Positions 35,460 through 47,940 of a stretch of 64,000 nucleotides of DNA are shown in pieces; position 1 is the stretch's first letter; every line of letters starts with the position of its first letter. The position numbers and the translations under genes are program-made. Source of the DNA: Escallonia rubra (lineage: Eukaryota; Streptophyta; Magnoliopsida; Escalloniales; Escalloniaceae); the NCBI GenBank assembly GCA_033065855.1, contig JAVXUO010001478.1:439003-503002 (forward strand), in the 5' to 3' direction. The notes beneath the pieces were generated by a model, which searched no databases, had not been told where the DNA came from, and saw only the letters and a list, made by a program, of their open reading frames with translations.

Positions 35460-38400
35460 TCAGCTATTTATGTTGGTTATGGGACCTCTAAACCAATGTC
35501 GACCACTCAATATCCAAGAAGAAACTGTAACGATGAGTAGGCCGCCAACTGCAACTGGAGTATAGTTGAGATTCTTGTCGGTTATGGGGTAGGATACGGG
35601 CAAAGAAAAGAGCACCGAGATGGTTGCCACCCAAACGACTGCAATCCAACCGACTAGAATACTGTAACGGCCCAAGTTGAAAGGCCCCGGAATGAAAGAT
35701 TTCCGGGCCAAAGTCAACCTGAAGAATATGGGTAGCGCATAAGCAATGTAGAGCCCAATTGTCGCTATCGATACCATCGCCTCAAACGCAACTATGCTCC
35801 CGAGGGACTGCAAATGCCCACACGACAGGAAGAGTGTCAACATTAGAGGGACTAGAAAGCAAAATATTGATAAGAATATGCAACTGCTGTGCAAATAATA
35901 TCAATGGGCTCAAATACAATAGTGACTTGGACATATTATATATTCATTCCATAGATTTCTCCAGAAAGGAAACTTCAGAGTGGAAAGTGTTTTTGACAGA
36001 GAGACCAAGAGAGCCCCACGTTTTTTCTTTTGGGTGGGTTGTGGGGAAGGGGAAGGGAGGTGGAATCAATCGGAATAAGAACCACAACTCCATCACAAAT
36101 AAAGTTGAAAACCACCATTTCTCTCGGTTGTGTCGTGTGTTTGTGTGCATGCGCCCGTGGTTTACATTTGTTTCCACTTTTTGGTAATCGAAATCTATAA
36201 AAGAATGAAGAGGAGTATGTTTCCGCGCCTTAGTTGCACAAAGCGGGGGCGGGGGCGGGGGCGGGAGCGGGAACGGGGGCGGGGGAGCGTAAGCACCAAG
36301 AAGAATCTGAGGTTGGGAGCGGCTTGAATAAATAAATACGTAAAGAGTATTATCACTTTTTTAGTATAGTTTACATAGCCAACAACAACAGACAAAGAGG
36401 CTTTAAGGACTTGAAGGAAGAGAGAAACAAGTAATGAGTTGAAAAGGGTTTGATTTTCAAGTATTCTCTCACTTGTTCCATGCATCTCTATCCAGCTAAC
36501 GGGATCGAGTTCCCATATTGGCTTGGGACGAGATCCCATGGAGCTCCTAACTTGGGATCGCAAAAGCGAGTTCCCGAGAGAGAAACGTCACCATATTAGG
36601 AGTTTCCTGCAACTAAGTTCCGCGCTATATTTACTAACTCAATGGTCTGCCAAGCATGATTTGTAAAGCAACAGATTGGAACCAAAGATTGCTACAGAAA
36701 TATGATATTGAAAAAATGAGATGTCCTACCGTAAGGGCCATGCAAAATGCTATGACAGCGGAGAGCCAAACTGCATTTACGGGGACCTCCTGCTTGTTTA
36801 CTTTATGCCAAAATGATGACAATGGCATAGCTCCATCTCGGGAAAATGCATAAGCCATCCTGACAGATAACACATCTTAAGGGACATTGGAGTGAATTAC
36901 TTCCAAGTATAACAAGACAATGAACAACCATGTTTACCTGGAGTTGCTTGTAATTGAGCTCATACCACAGAAAAATATAGCAACAGCAACCACACCCAAG
37001 CAAATAACCCCCCCAACACCACTTCCATATCTCCTCTTGAATGCTTGGTAAAATACCTCCGCAATAGCATAACCACCAGCGTCATTATCCACACTTAAAA
37101 GGTATGGGATATCGGTAACTGCAAAGGTGATACCAAGGAGGTAACCCCACCCAACTATAATAGATATGCCAATGGAACTTATGATTCCTTTTGGTCCATT
37201 TATATCTGCACTCTTGGTTTCCTCTGACTGGAAGCAGAAATTTAAACAGGATGTTTTGGTTATAGTTGCCTTATTAAACAGGAGTAAGTATCAGGAAAAG
37301 AAAAAAAAAATGTCAAAAGAGCTCCACATAATGCAAAACGAAATGGCTTCTTTTACCAAAACAGACGGTCAATTTCCGTGATAAGGTCTTGCAAGTAGTA
37401 TTTCTTGTGAGTTGTCTCCTAGCTCAGTATACAATCTTGGCCATTTTAAATTTTCAGCAGAAACGAAATGGCCAAGAATTCCACAAAATGCAAAAGGAAA
37501 TGGCTTCACTTAACAAGAGTGGCAGGTGAAGTATCGATTGAAAAGTGGCAGGTAATTGCCATGATGAGGTACTTCTATTGCAAACAGTTACAATTGTACA
37601 ATCTTGGACATGCTTTGGATTATCAGATCACGACATAACTAAGCTATACTAGGAAGTAAGTATATGTTCCATTGTTCAGCTTTGTTTTTCTGTTTTTCTT
37701 GAAAAATATTGTCAAGCTTCACTGCTTCAGCATTCAAGAAAATAATGTTATACATGCATGACATTAGCTATATTAGAAGTTCGTACTCAACAAAGATATA
37801 GTACTAAAGGTACTCGATCTAATAAACTCTTGACAGTTTGTTGGCAACTTCAAACTCGAGCATCTTCTGGTCATCAAAGAAAGAGTAGAATATATATGAG
37901 ATAGCAGTAAAGAAGACGTACAGACTCACCATATGAGCAGATGCATCATACCCTGTGAGTGTGTACTGGCTCATAAGAAGTCCAAGAACAAATATATAGA
38001 ATTTATTGTGGATTCCTTCTCCATTATCAGTATTGAAGTGAGTGAAAACAAACTTGGCGCTAGCTCTTTCCGTTGCAACCGTGGGAATTAGAATCATAAG
38101 AACAAAGACACCTAAAATAGCCAGAATTACTTCAAGGTCTAAGAAAGTCGTTCTTCATGACGAGATTAAGAAGAGAAACCATGTTAGAATATGCATACCT
38201 ACAAAATTCCATGCGGCAGCAAGCTGCCCAAAGAAGGATAGCCACGAGATAGAAAGACTGTTTATAATAGCATGTAAGAACAGAATTCCACCATGGAAAC
38301 AAATAACTACATATTTAGAGGCTTCATATCCACCGCCATTCTTTCCACCTGTGCTGAGGAGAATGATCACCTGAATCATCTGAGCAAGAGAATAGTTGAC

Positions 38401-39986
38401 ACTCGTTGTTACAGCCCACTGCAGATAAATTTCCCTTAATTGATTAGAGCCTATAATAGTTGAGATCATAGAATGAAGAAGCTTGGCCTCCCCTTAGAAT
38501 TTGGATGAACATTAAGTGCAAAACACAGAACTTGCAGAAGTACCTGACCAACAATGTTGAACCTGCAAAAAGAAATGAACAAAAACAAATTTATTAAGTA
38601 CCAGATGATGCAGTTGAACGAAGATCAACTATGTCATGACTTTAAAGGTTAAACCAAGTATTGTAGTATATGGAATAACATATCATACCTTTTATATTCC
38701 ATTGTAAGTAAGAACCCAAGGGGCTTTCCATGAGAGTTATTTGTTGTTTAACAAATACATTTCATGATTTGTCAATGTTCATTTTTGGGGAATCACATAG
38801 CTGATAAATCATTGTGGCAGATAAGATAGGATTAAGTACGTCATAGGCCACTTACATTGAAGCATATACAAGTGTATAGACTTAAGTGCGTTGCATAAGT
38901 TAAACATGGTGACCATTAAAGCGTTTGGAGGCCGTGCCTGCATAAACTTCACACAATACAGTGGAGTCTCCCGCTGTTTTCTCGTACCTTAATCATCACA
39001 TGGTCAGAAACATCTCTTGTAATGACCAGAGAAAATGTAGGGAGTGCATCTTACTTTAGTTAGTTAAAAACGTCGAGTACAAGATGCTAATCAGCCTGCT
39101 TATCAACAGCTTTTGGGTGATGCCAAAAATGGGCCAAGCTTGAGCAACTCCAAGGCCAGCTGATTCCCCTTAGGCAGAAAACATCTACGGCAGGTGTCCT
39201 GCACTCCTATTGAACTTAGAAGAACTGTAGCAAATATATCGCTCTCATCGTATATCCCGAATTACTTATGAGCCAATTATCTATTCTATACGTAAGAATA
39301 CTGGATTTCAGCATAGATGTGATGAACAGAGTATTATCTAAAGTTTCCAACAGTTTGTACCCAATTAAAAGTGATTCCAAAAATCAAGGTATCGAGTTGG
39401 CAATACCATGTAGGCCATCAATAAGAAGAGATCTACAAACTCATAGCAAAATTAAATCAACTACGAAAATGGTGGATAATATTTACCAGCCAGTGAGCCA
39501 TGAGGCAAAGGGTGCCCAACTAGGGCCAGCAAGTTTGGCACTCCAGTAATAGAGTCCCCCAGAAGTTGGATAAGAAGAACATATCTCAGCCATAGACAAA
39601 CCGACAACCATGGTGAAAGCACCAGCAATAAGCCACCCATAAATCAAAACAACAGGCCCACCGTAGGTGAGCCCAGTATTGTACAGCGTGGTCACACCGG
39701 TAAGCACGGAAATAATCGCGAACGAAAACGCAAAATTCGACAACACCCTGCAGTTCGAAACAAGGCCCAAAACACAGAAAAAACCTCAAAAAATGAAATT
39801 TTCTTTTCAAAACCAAAGTTCAAGAATCAAGAAAAGGTTGAGTTTTTAGCGTGTTTACGAGAGATCACGCTTGAGTTCTTGCTTGTAGCCAAGTTCGTTC
39901 AAACGGGCATGGCCTGAATCAACCAGAACGCCCCCGTTCTGGGCCTGAGATGGGGTGACCATTTCTTCATCTCTATCCCATGCCAT
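35460..39986 (-). CDS. BAT1: BAT1/GABP-type amino-acid permease, 8 exons
   Basis: Coding exons (minus): 39859-39986, 39487-39747, 38544-38562, 38199-38418, 37930-38111, 36938-37227, 36730-36859, 35460-35807. All are GT-AG; 1578 nt, 525 residues, the usual length. The N-terminus (MAWDRDEEMVTP) is cytosolic; LNELGYKQELKRDLSVLSNF and the first helix with SVLTGVTTL, then YPTSGGLYYWSAKLAG follow, all typical of APC-superfamily plant BAT1. Later landmarks are LIPTVATERASAKFVFTHF, GYDASAHM, GWGYLLGITFAV, NSRMAYAFSRDGAMP, ARKSFIPGPFNLGRY and YPITDKNLNYTPVAVGG. About twelve membrane helices are expected. BAT1 of Arabidopsis (At2g01170) moves amino acids in both directions, and its mitochondrial form carries GABA; the substrate here is inferred. 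Exon 3 is only 19 nt. Start: ATG at 39984-39986. Confidence 0.93.
36241..36291 (+). repeat. G-rich hexamer repeat in permease intron 7
   Basis: GGGGGC units repeat about seven times with slight changes (GGGAGC, GGGAAC). Several runs of 3-5 G with 1-2 nt spacing on the plus strand could form a G-quadruplex; the transcript of the minus-strand permease carries the C-rich complement. Confidence 0.85.
37310..37640. repeat. degenerate tandem duplication in permease intron 5
   Basis: ATGCAAAACGAAATGGCTTC (37331) recurs with one change as ATGCAAAAGGAAATGGCTTC (about 37487), and the words TACAATCTTGG (37429) and TACAATCTTGGA (about 37596) also recur at a similar distance. The unit is about 160 bp and well diverged. 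Confidence 0.6.
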
Positions 39987-40429
39987 CTCAAAGCAGGAAA
40001 AGAAGATTGCAAGAAAAGAGAGAGATGGGCTTGTGGGTGTTCTTTCAGTAGATGAATATTCAAAGAATCTGATCAAGAGAAGGGATAATTTTTCACTCAC
40101 AGAAATAAGTGATTCACAGCCTTTGGCCTTTGACCTCTCTCTATCCCTCCTTGGTGATTGATTGCCAGAGGTACACACAATACTACTATATCATAATCCT
40201 CTGCCTCTTTATATACTGTGTGGGTGGTATTATGTCCGCAGAGCTGCAAAGGATTCCTGACATATATATATATATATTGTATTATGAATGTGGAATTCAT
40301 CTCAACACTGTATTGGCCGGATGGGGGAGCAACGTTGTGAAAGGTCAAAGAAAGGCCCTTGTGGCGCGAGAATTGAGCTTGACATGGACATATGGTATTT
40401 GGTTTGGCCCCATCTGCTGACAAGTCTAT

Positions 40430-41061
40430 CTGTACGTTTTCCCATCTTAACTGCTACTTAAAGGCTTCTTTGTCAGAAACAATTTTTTTGGGGTAAACTC
40501 ATAACATGGGATCCGCAATCTCTGGAAATGAATAGTGTCCGGAAATGATTATTCAATGAAAAAATGTGATATGCTTTGTGATTTTCCATTATTGCGTTAA
40601 AAGAATGTTGTCAAGACAAATATCATCAATAATATTTAGCGACAATTGATAATAACCGTATGAGAGGTTCAAAGCCCTTCTTTCTGCCACATTTGCAGAG
40701 GCTTAATTGGTTCGAATCTGAATAAGAGCTCTTTCTTTTTCTTTCTCCAGAAAAGGAGAGTCCAAAATCTTTACTTACACAATTACAAAAATCATGACCA
40801 GTTACAACTTTACGCGTATAGCGATAATGCATTGTCGTTAGATATTCTAGTCATATGTATATTTAGTGTCGTAAACAAAGCGCTGCTAATAACTGCCGAT
40901 AAATGACTTAAGAAAAATGTCGATAATTATATTTAACGACTATTAATAGTCATAGTATGAAAGATTGTAATTACTACACCATGAATAGCAGATAAAATTT
41001 ATTTCTTTTTATTATGTTGCCCAACATTCAGTGACTTATCGACAACAATATACCATTAGGA
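40430..41061. other. upstream of the permease, no gene recognised
   Basis: The first few hundred bases upstream of 39986 should hold the permease promoter; a short TA repeat lies at 40261-40278. The part 40600-41060 is AT-rich with repeated GCGACAAT/ATAATCG-type words and no coding signal. Confidence 0.35.
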
Positions 41062-41448
41062 GGCAAAAGAAAAAGAAAATACTTGAATTACTTCAAGCAA
41101 CGCCACAACTACGACACTAACTTTTGAGTAAAAAAAGAATCAAAACATAGGGCATCAATACCTAGTCAGCTAAAAAGTTATCCTTTCGGCCCTTTTCTTT
41201 GAACCGTTAAAGTGCTATAAAATATTTACATAATTTTTCAGACCTGAAAAGAAATCTTAGGCAAAAGAAAAAGAAAATGCTTGAATTACTTCAAGCGACG
41301 CCATACACTAACATTTTAGTAAAGAAAAATCAAAGTATAGGGCATCAATACCTAATCAGCTAAAAAGTTTTCCTTTCGGCCCCTTTCTTTGATCTATTAA
41401 AGTGCTATCAAAGATTCACATAATTTTCAGACCCGAAAAGAAAAAAGA
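41062..41448. repeat. tandem duplication, about 198-bp unit
   Basis: Two units start GGCAAAAGAAAAAGAAAAT at 41062 and 41260 and share TTGAATTACTTCAAGC, AGGGCATCAATACCTA, CAGCTAAAAAGTT and CCTTTCGGCCC. They differ by substitutions and small indels, so the event is old. The unit is unclassified. Confidence 0.9.
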
Positions 41449-41901
41449 TTTCAAATATATAGCAAATCGGTCACTGGTCACTAATTATACTTCAACTACG
41501 AGTTAGACAGTTGTCATTACACATACCCACACCTCATATCTCGACGACCCTCCCCATGGCAAATACACCAACAAACGCTTGCCAATAATTAAATAGAAAA
41601 TACGGTACAAGATATAAATAGTAAAAGGAAGAGCACAAATGTGAAAAGGAAGAAGCAGAATTTAGATTCGTTGACAATGTTCATGGGTTGATTAGAAGTC
41701 TTCTTTAATAGCGTGTAATAATGTAAGATGTCTAGCGGAATGTGAATCTTTGACCAGGAACCAAATCTGAATATTCCAACCCCTCCTAACATTAAGGTTT
41801 GACCTCAACTATGATCCAGCTGTACCAAGTGATCAAATCAAACAAGCTTTAGGAATTTCAGCGACCATTCCCCTTTTCCTCTTCCTTCACGTTATTTAAG
41901 A

Positions 41902-42183
41902 CCCGTACGCTTATCATATTTGTTTTCTGTTTTCATTTTCATAATTTTCATATTCAGTTTGAAAACATGTTCCTGTACTTTTATCATTTTCACAAAAAAA
42001 ATTTTCTTATATTGGGTTAAGTTTGAGCGAAAAACAGCTGAAAACACGGGTGTTTTCAGTTTTTTATTACTATTTGAGTAATTTTATCCAAAACGAAAAC
42101 AGAAAATGGTAAAAGTACGCAAAAAAAGAATCTTTTTCATCATCATTACTAAAAACAGAAAACGAATATGATAAACGTACGGG
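41902..42183. mobile_element. MITE with TIRs, family also at 5375-5625
   Basis: The left end CCCGTACGCTTATCATATT and the right end, on the minus strand CCCGTACGTTTATCATATT, form inverted repeats that extend through GTTTTCTGTTTT. Length is 282 bp with no coding sequence. No matching target duplication was found, so the superfamily is open. Confidence 0.8.
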
Positions 42184-44700
42184 GCCAATCTCCAGTAGAT
42201 CCTACGTTTGACGTCGAAGGTTATGGTCAACCAGAAAATTTAAGAGTTTATAGGAAAAAGAAAAGCATGTTTGTGATTAAATTTCAAATTAAATTCTTAT
42301 CGATCTTCAAAATTAGTTTTGAGTTATTTTTAGCAAAATTAGCTTGAAATTATGAATGTACATGAATAAAATTAACTATAATTTGTTTGAATATGCTAAA
42401 ATGACCAAATATTTAGTGTTTGAGTACAATGGGCTAAAGGTCTTCGTAATTAAAAGGGTATTTGTAACTTTACCTGGTCAAAGCTGATTATAAAAAAACG
42501 ATCGATCTCTAATTCTCATTTTTTTAGAATAAAATTTCTTCAGTTTCACTTTGACTAAATCATGTTTGATAATTTCAGAGTCAATCTCAAAACTAGTTGT
42601 TACTTTTGCAAAGCAGACATCAATCTTTAGATATCCTAGGCTAAAGAGATTAAGTTAAGAAACTAAATCAAGGCCAGATTGCAATATTTGAAACTCTCTC
42701 AAATGGAGATATTCGTCAGCAGCATAATACTATGCAAGTGTCACCACATCAATGTCAAAGTCTACAGAATGGGCTGGCCAGAGCGACAAGGGCTGATGAT
42801 AACCAAGCATCTTAATCCGGTCTTAACTAAGATTACGTTGCATTTCTTATTAGATGCCAGACAACTAATTTCACCAAATGACCTGACTAATGATTAGCCA
42901 AATGAAGCAAATTAGGCTATAACTTTGCAAGTTTGTAGTTGGGTTCTTCTCAATTATAAGTTCCTACCGATAAGACTCAATGAAAAATAAATTAGTAAAT
43001 CATACACTAATTTTATTCGTCAGGTATACCACGTCATCATCGATAAAACAGTTGCATTGACACTTCTCGCGATAAAATGAGTTAGCTTTGAGATAGGACT
43101 AGCTCCTTACAGTGGGCTTGGTATGGGCTTTTAAATCATTTACCAAACGCAGGCTCAGTTCTATTGTTCGGCCCATATAAGAGGGCTGTGTTAGAGCCTG
43201 TGGGCTAGAGCACGTGAAGCAAACCCAAATGCGATATGACAGCCCCGGAAAGGCATATGACTAAGCAGTCTCACTGGGTGTTGTGATATAAGCTTGTAAT
43301 ACCTTTTCTTAAGTAAAAACTTTGATAGAGGGATCCCCACCCCAGCCGGCCCGGCCCGCCTGAATCTAAATCGTTCCATTACATTTGTTCCATCTTCGTA
43401 TTATTACATGTTTTATTCAACGTACCCATTGCTTATTTCCGTTTAAATCTAATACGCCCCATTTAACCCGATTCAATTTAGTTCAACCCTTTAGTTTTCA
43501 ATTCCCTTTTTTTTTAACTAGTCAAATTGCTTTTTGAAAATTACTTTCTTTACTCTGCTTGCCAGCGGAGGTGGCCAGAGGTTGTGGGCGACGGTGGTGG
43601 ATGGCGTTTTCCAGCACCAGTGGTCGGAGGTGGTTGACGATGGTAATTTTGGAAGTGGTGACCGTGGTACCGGTAGTGGGTTTGTGTGTTTGAAAAAGAA
43701 AAGACCAAAAGAAAACATAAAACATAATTGAGCTAAGCTGGGGATGAGAAAATCCATTTAAACCTAGGTACAATAAATTTGAAGCATGTTGGGGATGCGA
43801 ATACCCCATTTAGGCGGCCTAACTTAACTAAAGCCCAAATGCCCCGTTATTAATTGCCCCAACCCTATTTCCGCAACCCATATCGCAACCGTCCAAGGAG
43901 GGGCGCCACCTGAGATGCCAAATTGCCATCCCTAAATGCTCGCTAAGCACTAGAAAAAAGGAGTTAATTTGTAAAGTCAAAACACTCTGCTTATGACTCT
44001 ATTTTGAAAGCAAATGCAAATTTTCGATTTTTGTTCCAACAAATCCATAAATTACTTGTGTCTGAAAGCGACAGAACTCACATGGCCCAGTGACCATTAC
44101 ACGTGCTAAATGTACTTGTACAACTTTACTATCTTACATTACATGTGCTACACCCCACTCCTTTAACCTCAATTAATAATAACAGCTTGGCACTTTAAAT
44201 TCTTGCAGTTGTATCTAATTGTCAGCAGAAGATTCGATTCAACTATCATCCAACCATATAATTAGTTGGCAATTTAGTGCTAATCAAATTCCATCGCCGT
44301 TACCACACACAAAAAAAAATTGTATAAGGGTTACATCATATTTTCAAAAGTTACCATCAAATTCTTTGATGACGTTCTTACCATGATAGAAAAATATGAT
44401 TTTTTTTGCAAAAATTCATCCTATTTCTACTAGACTTTTGTTCTAACAATAAAAGAAATTTTGGGACCAATTAGCAACCCATTTATCAGGTATCGACTCA
44501 TCACAAGTCTAAAATACACTATAATATACAACTGTTCCAGTTGTACCGATCGATCTAGAACTGTGAAAATATCATAAATAATCCTTCGACCCCGTCCCCA
44601 AATAACACCACACCCCACTCACCACTTGCAGCACACCAGCCCCTTGCCTCGTATAATGATCTGATATCACTGAATATTTTTTTTAAACAGTACAAGTCAT
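42184..44700. other. intergenic, between the two permease loci
   Basis: Mostly AT-rich DNA with no permease exons, which matters because exons 3-8 of the upstream permease copy would be expected here. A GGTGG-rich block lies at 43555-43690, with purine-rich surroundings similar to the interiors of the Mutator-like elements. No gene was recognised. Confidence 0.4.
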
Positions 44701-44782
44701 GCTGTCAATTGAACCTAATAAGTCACGACTAACCATAAGGCATCAGTGGTTTTGCAAAAGGGAAGAGAACAAAGGTACGTAC

Positions 44783-46432
44783 CAGCCAGTGAGCCAAGAT
44801 GCAAATGGGCCCCAATCATCACCGCAAAGTTTAGCGCTCCAGAAGTAAAGCCCACCAGAGGTTGGGTAGGCGGAGCAGATCTCGGCCATTGACAGGCCCA
44901 CGGAGAGCGTCAGAAGGCCGACTATGGGCCATCCGTAAACCATAGTCATGGGCCCACCGTAGGTGAGGCCATTCCCGAATAAAGTGGTTATACCGGTGAG
45001 AACCGAGATGATTGAGAAGGTTACTGAGAAGTTTGCAAGGGCCCTACAAGATTCCACACACATTAAACAAAGCTAATTATTGTCCACACAAACCTATACA
45101 TTTTTTAAACAAAAAATTTAAACCTAATTTTCATTTTTTTCTAGACTTAAACACCACTTTTTTTTTTGTTGTTGTTCAATGATAACAAAAATATTTATCG
45201 ATGAGATTGCATTGCAATCAAGTTACATCAAGTTCATGGCTAAAGTCATTCTATTCTATCAAAATAATAAAGAAACCCATGTTGCGTTGTACCTTTCCCT
45301 ACATACCTAAATTTTGTACCTTTATTTTGGACCATGTTAAAGTCAACAAACATTTTGACCCAAATTTTGGAAGATGAATTATGGTGAATCATGAAAATGA
45401 TCAGAGTATCATGTTTATTGTCATTGTAAATCATATAGCATTAGAGATTTTGTCACTCATGAGAGTCGAAAAAGTACTTGCTATTCATTCGTGAGAACAA
45501 ACTAATAGGAAGCACTTTTTTCAATAAGAACTTTCTATACATTTATAGAAATATTAATTTCAATCTAAAAAAAAAAAAAAAAACTTGATAATCGTCATTT
45601 ACGTAAATCATAAATCAACTTAAAATCTACAATTATTTTTGTATTCCATGCGCTAACCACTACCTACCCCTCTCTCTTCTCTCTGTATTCATTCATAAAT
45701 AGTGGCATGACTCATATTCTCATCATCCTCCCCCACAATCTTTATAACTTCTTGCAAAATAAGTTCATAACTTTCCTGTGAATTTCTTTTTCTGTTTTCG
45801 TTGCACAAACTAGTACGAAGTTATATTTTGAAGGAAAACCGTGTTTGAGTGTCATTTTTAGCATCATAACTTTATAAGTGTAACTAAAGGGCATATATAG
45901 CGATTTAAAAGAGACTTTTAACGACGAAACTATAGTTAAAATATTAAAAAGTAAAATTCAAATATCAGTTTCGACACTTTTCAACAAAACTACTCCCCTT
46001 CTGGCATAAAACTGAAACTATCCCCAGAAACATATCTTAAGTATCACGCAGTGTCGTTCCAAAAGGTTTCATGGAGGTTTTGTCAATTTTTACTACTTAC
46101 ACTGTGCTCTAATTAACACTGATAAGTGAGTGTCATTGACTCATTTTATCTGTAGAAATTTACCCTTGTAAGAACTTCAGAAATTCAAGTCATCCACACA
46201 GAATTCCATCAAAACCCACACGGATCTCAATTCGAGCATAGTAAGAACATTTGCAGAGATCGAGAGAGAAGTGAACGTACGACAATCTGCGGCCGAGCTC
46301 TTGCTTGTACCCCAGCTGGTTCAGCCGCGAGTGGTCCGAGCCGGCGGCGACGCCAATGTCGTCGATGTCGTGAAGACGGGCATAGTGACCGCCCGCTGCA
46401 CCTTCGTAATTGACACCGACCCTGCTCTCCAT
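44783..46432 (-). pseudogene. partial BAT1-like permease, exons 1 and 2 only
   Basis: Exon 1 (46281-46432) encodes MESRVGVNYEGAAGG ... LNQLGYKQELGRRLS and exon 2 (44783-45043) encodes ALANFSVTFSIISVLTGITT ... CSAYPTSGGLYFWSAKLCG. Donor and acceptor sites are intact, exon 2 has the same 261-nt length as in the complete gene, and both end in the same phase (GGCTG, donor GTACGT). No stop or frameshift is present in these two exons. Exons 3-8 are absent from the 4.8 kb that follow on this strand. So it is either a truncated duplicate or an upstream alternative promoter with first exons for the complete gene at 35460-39986. The N-terminal tail differs strongly between the copies. Confidence 0.8.
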
Positions 46433-46500
46433 GTCCCAGTTCTCTTTTTCTCAGTGCATCACTTGCTACAGCGTTGGGGTCCTTAAACTGTGTAGCTCTG

Positions 46501-46503
46501 CGC

Positions 46504-46537
<34 letters not shown>
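46501..46537. repeat. (GT)n(GA)n near the partial permease start
   Basis: An alternating GT run followed by a GA run about 70 bp upstream of the ATG at 46432. On the gene strand this reads as a CT then CA repeat, a common feature of plant 5' leaders, and suggests that the copy kept its promoter region. Confidence 0.85.
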
Positions 46538-46829
46538 CGGGTTACTGAATAAGGGAGCTTTGATCTAACGGCCAAAAAGTGAACGGAGGTGTATGAGCCG
46601 AAAAGGCAGAGACATGTTGATATAATGATGGAGAGAGATCGGGGTAGTTAGCTTGCAACTTTGCGGGAGTGTGAGGAACAACGGGGGGAAGATATGGTGT
46701 GACGGATGCACATTAAACTTCTGCTGTGGAGAAATAAGTAAAGCAGAGATGTTGAATGGGCTGGGTCAGCCCAGCCCAAAGCACGTCTGAGTCAGCAACG
46801 ATGAGTTTTCTTTTAGAAATAGAGATAAA

Positions 46830-47940
46830 AGAAAATTAAGGATGAGTTTAAAATACATTTCAATTTTGAGTTTTTATTTTTCAAAAAAATCAAAACCAAA
46901 TTTTATTTGAGTTTTCTTTGTTTACAAAATGATGAATTGTTTGATAGCATTTTTGTATAATTGGTTTTTATTTTTTTTTAATTCTATTTTTCTTTTCTTC
47001 TGTTCTATTTTTCCTCTCTTCTCTTTTATGTCATTTTTCAATACTAGAAAGCTTTTTTAAGTTCCTATTTTAAACAATCAGAAGCGCCCCCACCACGACC
47101 TACACATCTCCACTATCACCGTTCAGCAACTGTTATGGCAGTAACTCACTAACTTGCGAATTAGGGTTTCATTCGGTTTGATTAGGGTTCGATTGGATGA
47201 ATGATTATGAATGACTTGGAATTTACTTACGCAGGTCGAAGATCCTACGACTAAGCAATGGATGAGATCTTGTAGTGATGTTTGTTGTAGGAACAATGGT
47301 GGTCAATATGATGGTTGATTTGGATTTAAAGGAGTGGCGGTGTCGTGATGGTAATTGATGTTAGAGGATCTAGTGTTCGACGGTGTTGGTCAGTGGTGGT
47401 GGTGGTTGTGGTTATCATTGGCTATGGTGATTGACAGTGTTCGTGGGTGTTGGTCGCACTAGTGGTGGTGGTGGTAGCGGTTAGTGGCTATGATGGTTGG
47501 CGGTGTTGGTAGATTTGGTGTTTGGGTGTGTTTATTAATGGCAGTTGCAAATCGGCGGTCATTAGCTGTGGTCGTTGGCAGTGTTTGTAGTTTGGTGTTC
47601 GGGTGTGCTCTCATCAGTGATGGTGGTGGTGGCGGCAATAGCGATCAATAGGTATGGTGGTCGGCAATTGCGGTGATTTGGGGTTCTTGAGTGATAGGTG
47701 TTGGTGATGAAGATTGAAGGGAAAAGGAAACATGAAATGCTCCTAACAAAAGTTATAAATCAAGAAAAAAATGAAAACTGAAAACTCTAAGAACATTCTC
47801 ATTTTAAAAATTGGTTTACAAAACTGAAAGAAAAAAAAAAACTAAAATTGTCTGTCAAACGCCAATATTTCTTCCAGTTTTCAAAATTGAACAAAAATCT
47901 GAAAACTGAAAGTGTTTCAACGCTACCTAAGAAAAAATGA
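46830..47940. mobile_element. possible non-autonomous TIR element with GGTGG-rich core
   Basis: A core rich in GGTGGT, GGCGGT and TTGGTG words (about 47270-47700) is flanked by AT-rich arms that share weakly inverted words, such as ACAAAATGATGAATTG versus the TTTTAAAATTGGTTTACAAAAC side. The composition matches the interiors of the elements at 1803 and 20338. The ends could not be fixed and no target duplication was found. Confidence 0.35.

Noticed and set aside
39855..40178. Longer permease N-terminus from the ATG at 40178
   Set aside because: The extra part has no family similarity, and the permease N-terminus (MAWDRDEE) fits the ATG at 39984-39986; the upstream part is read as 5' UTR.
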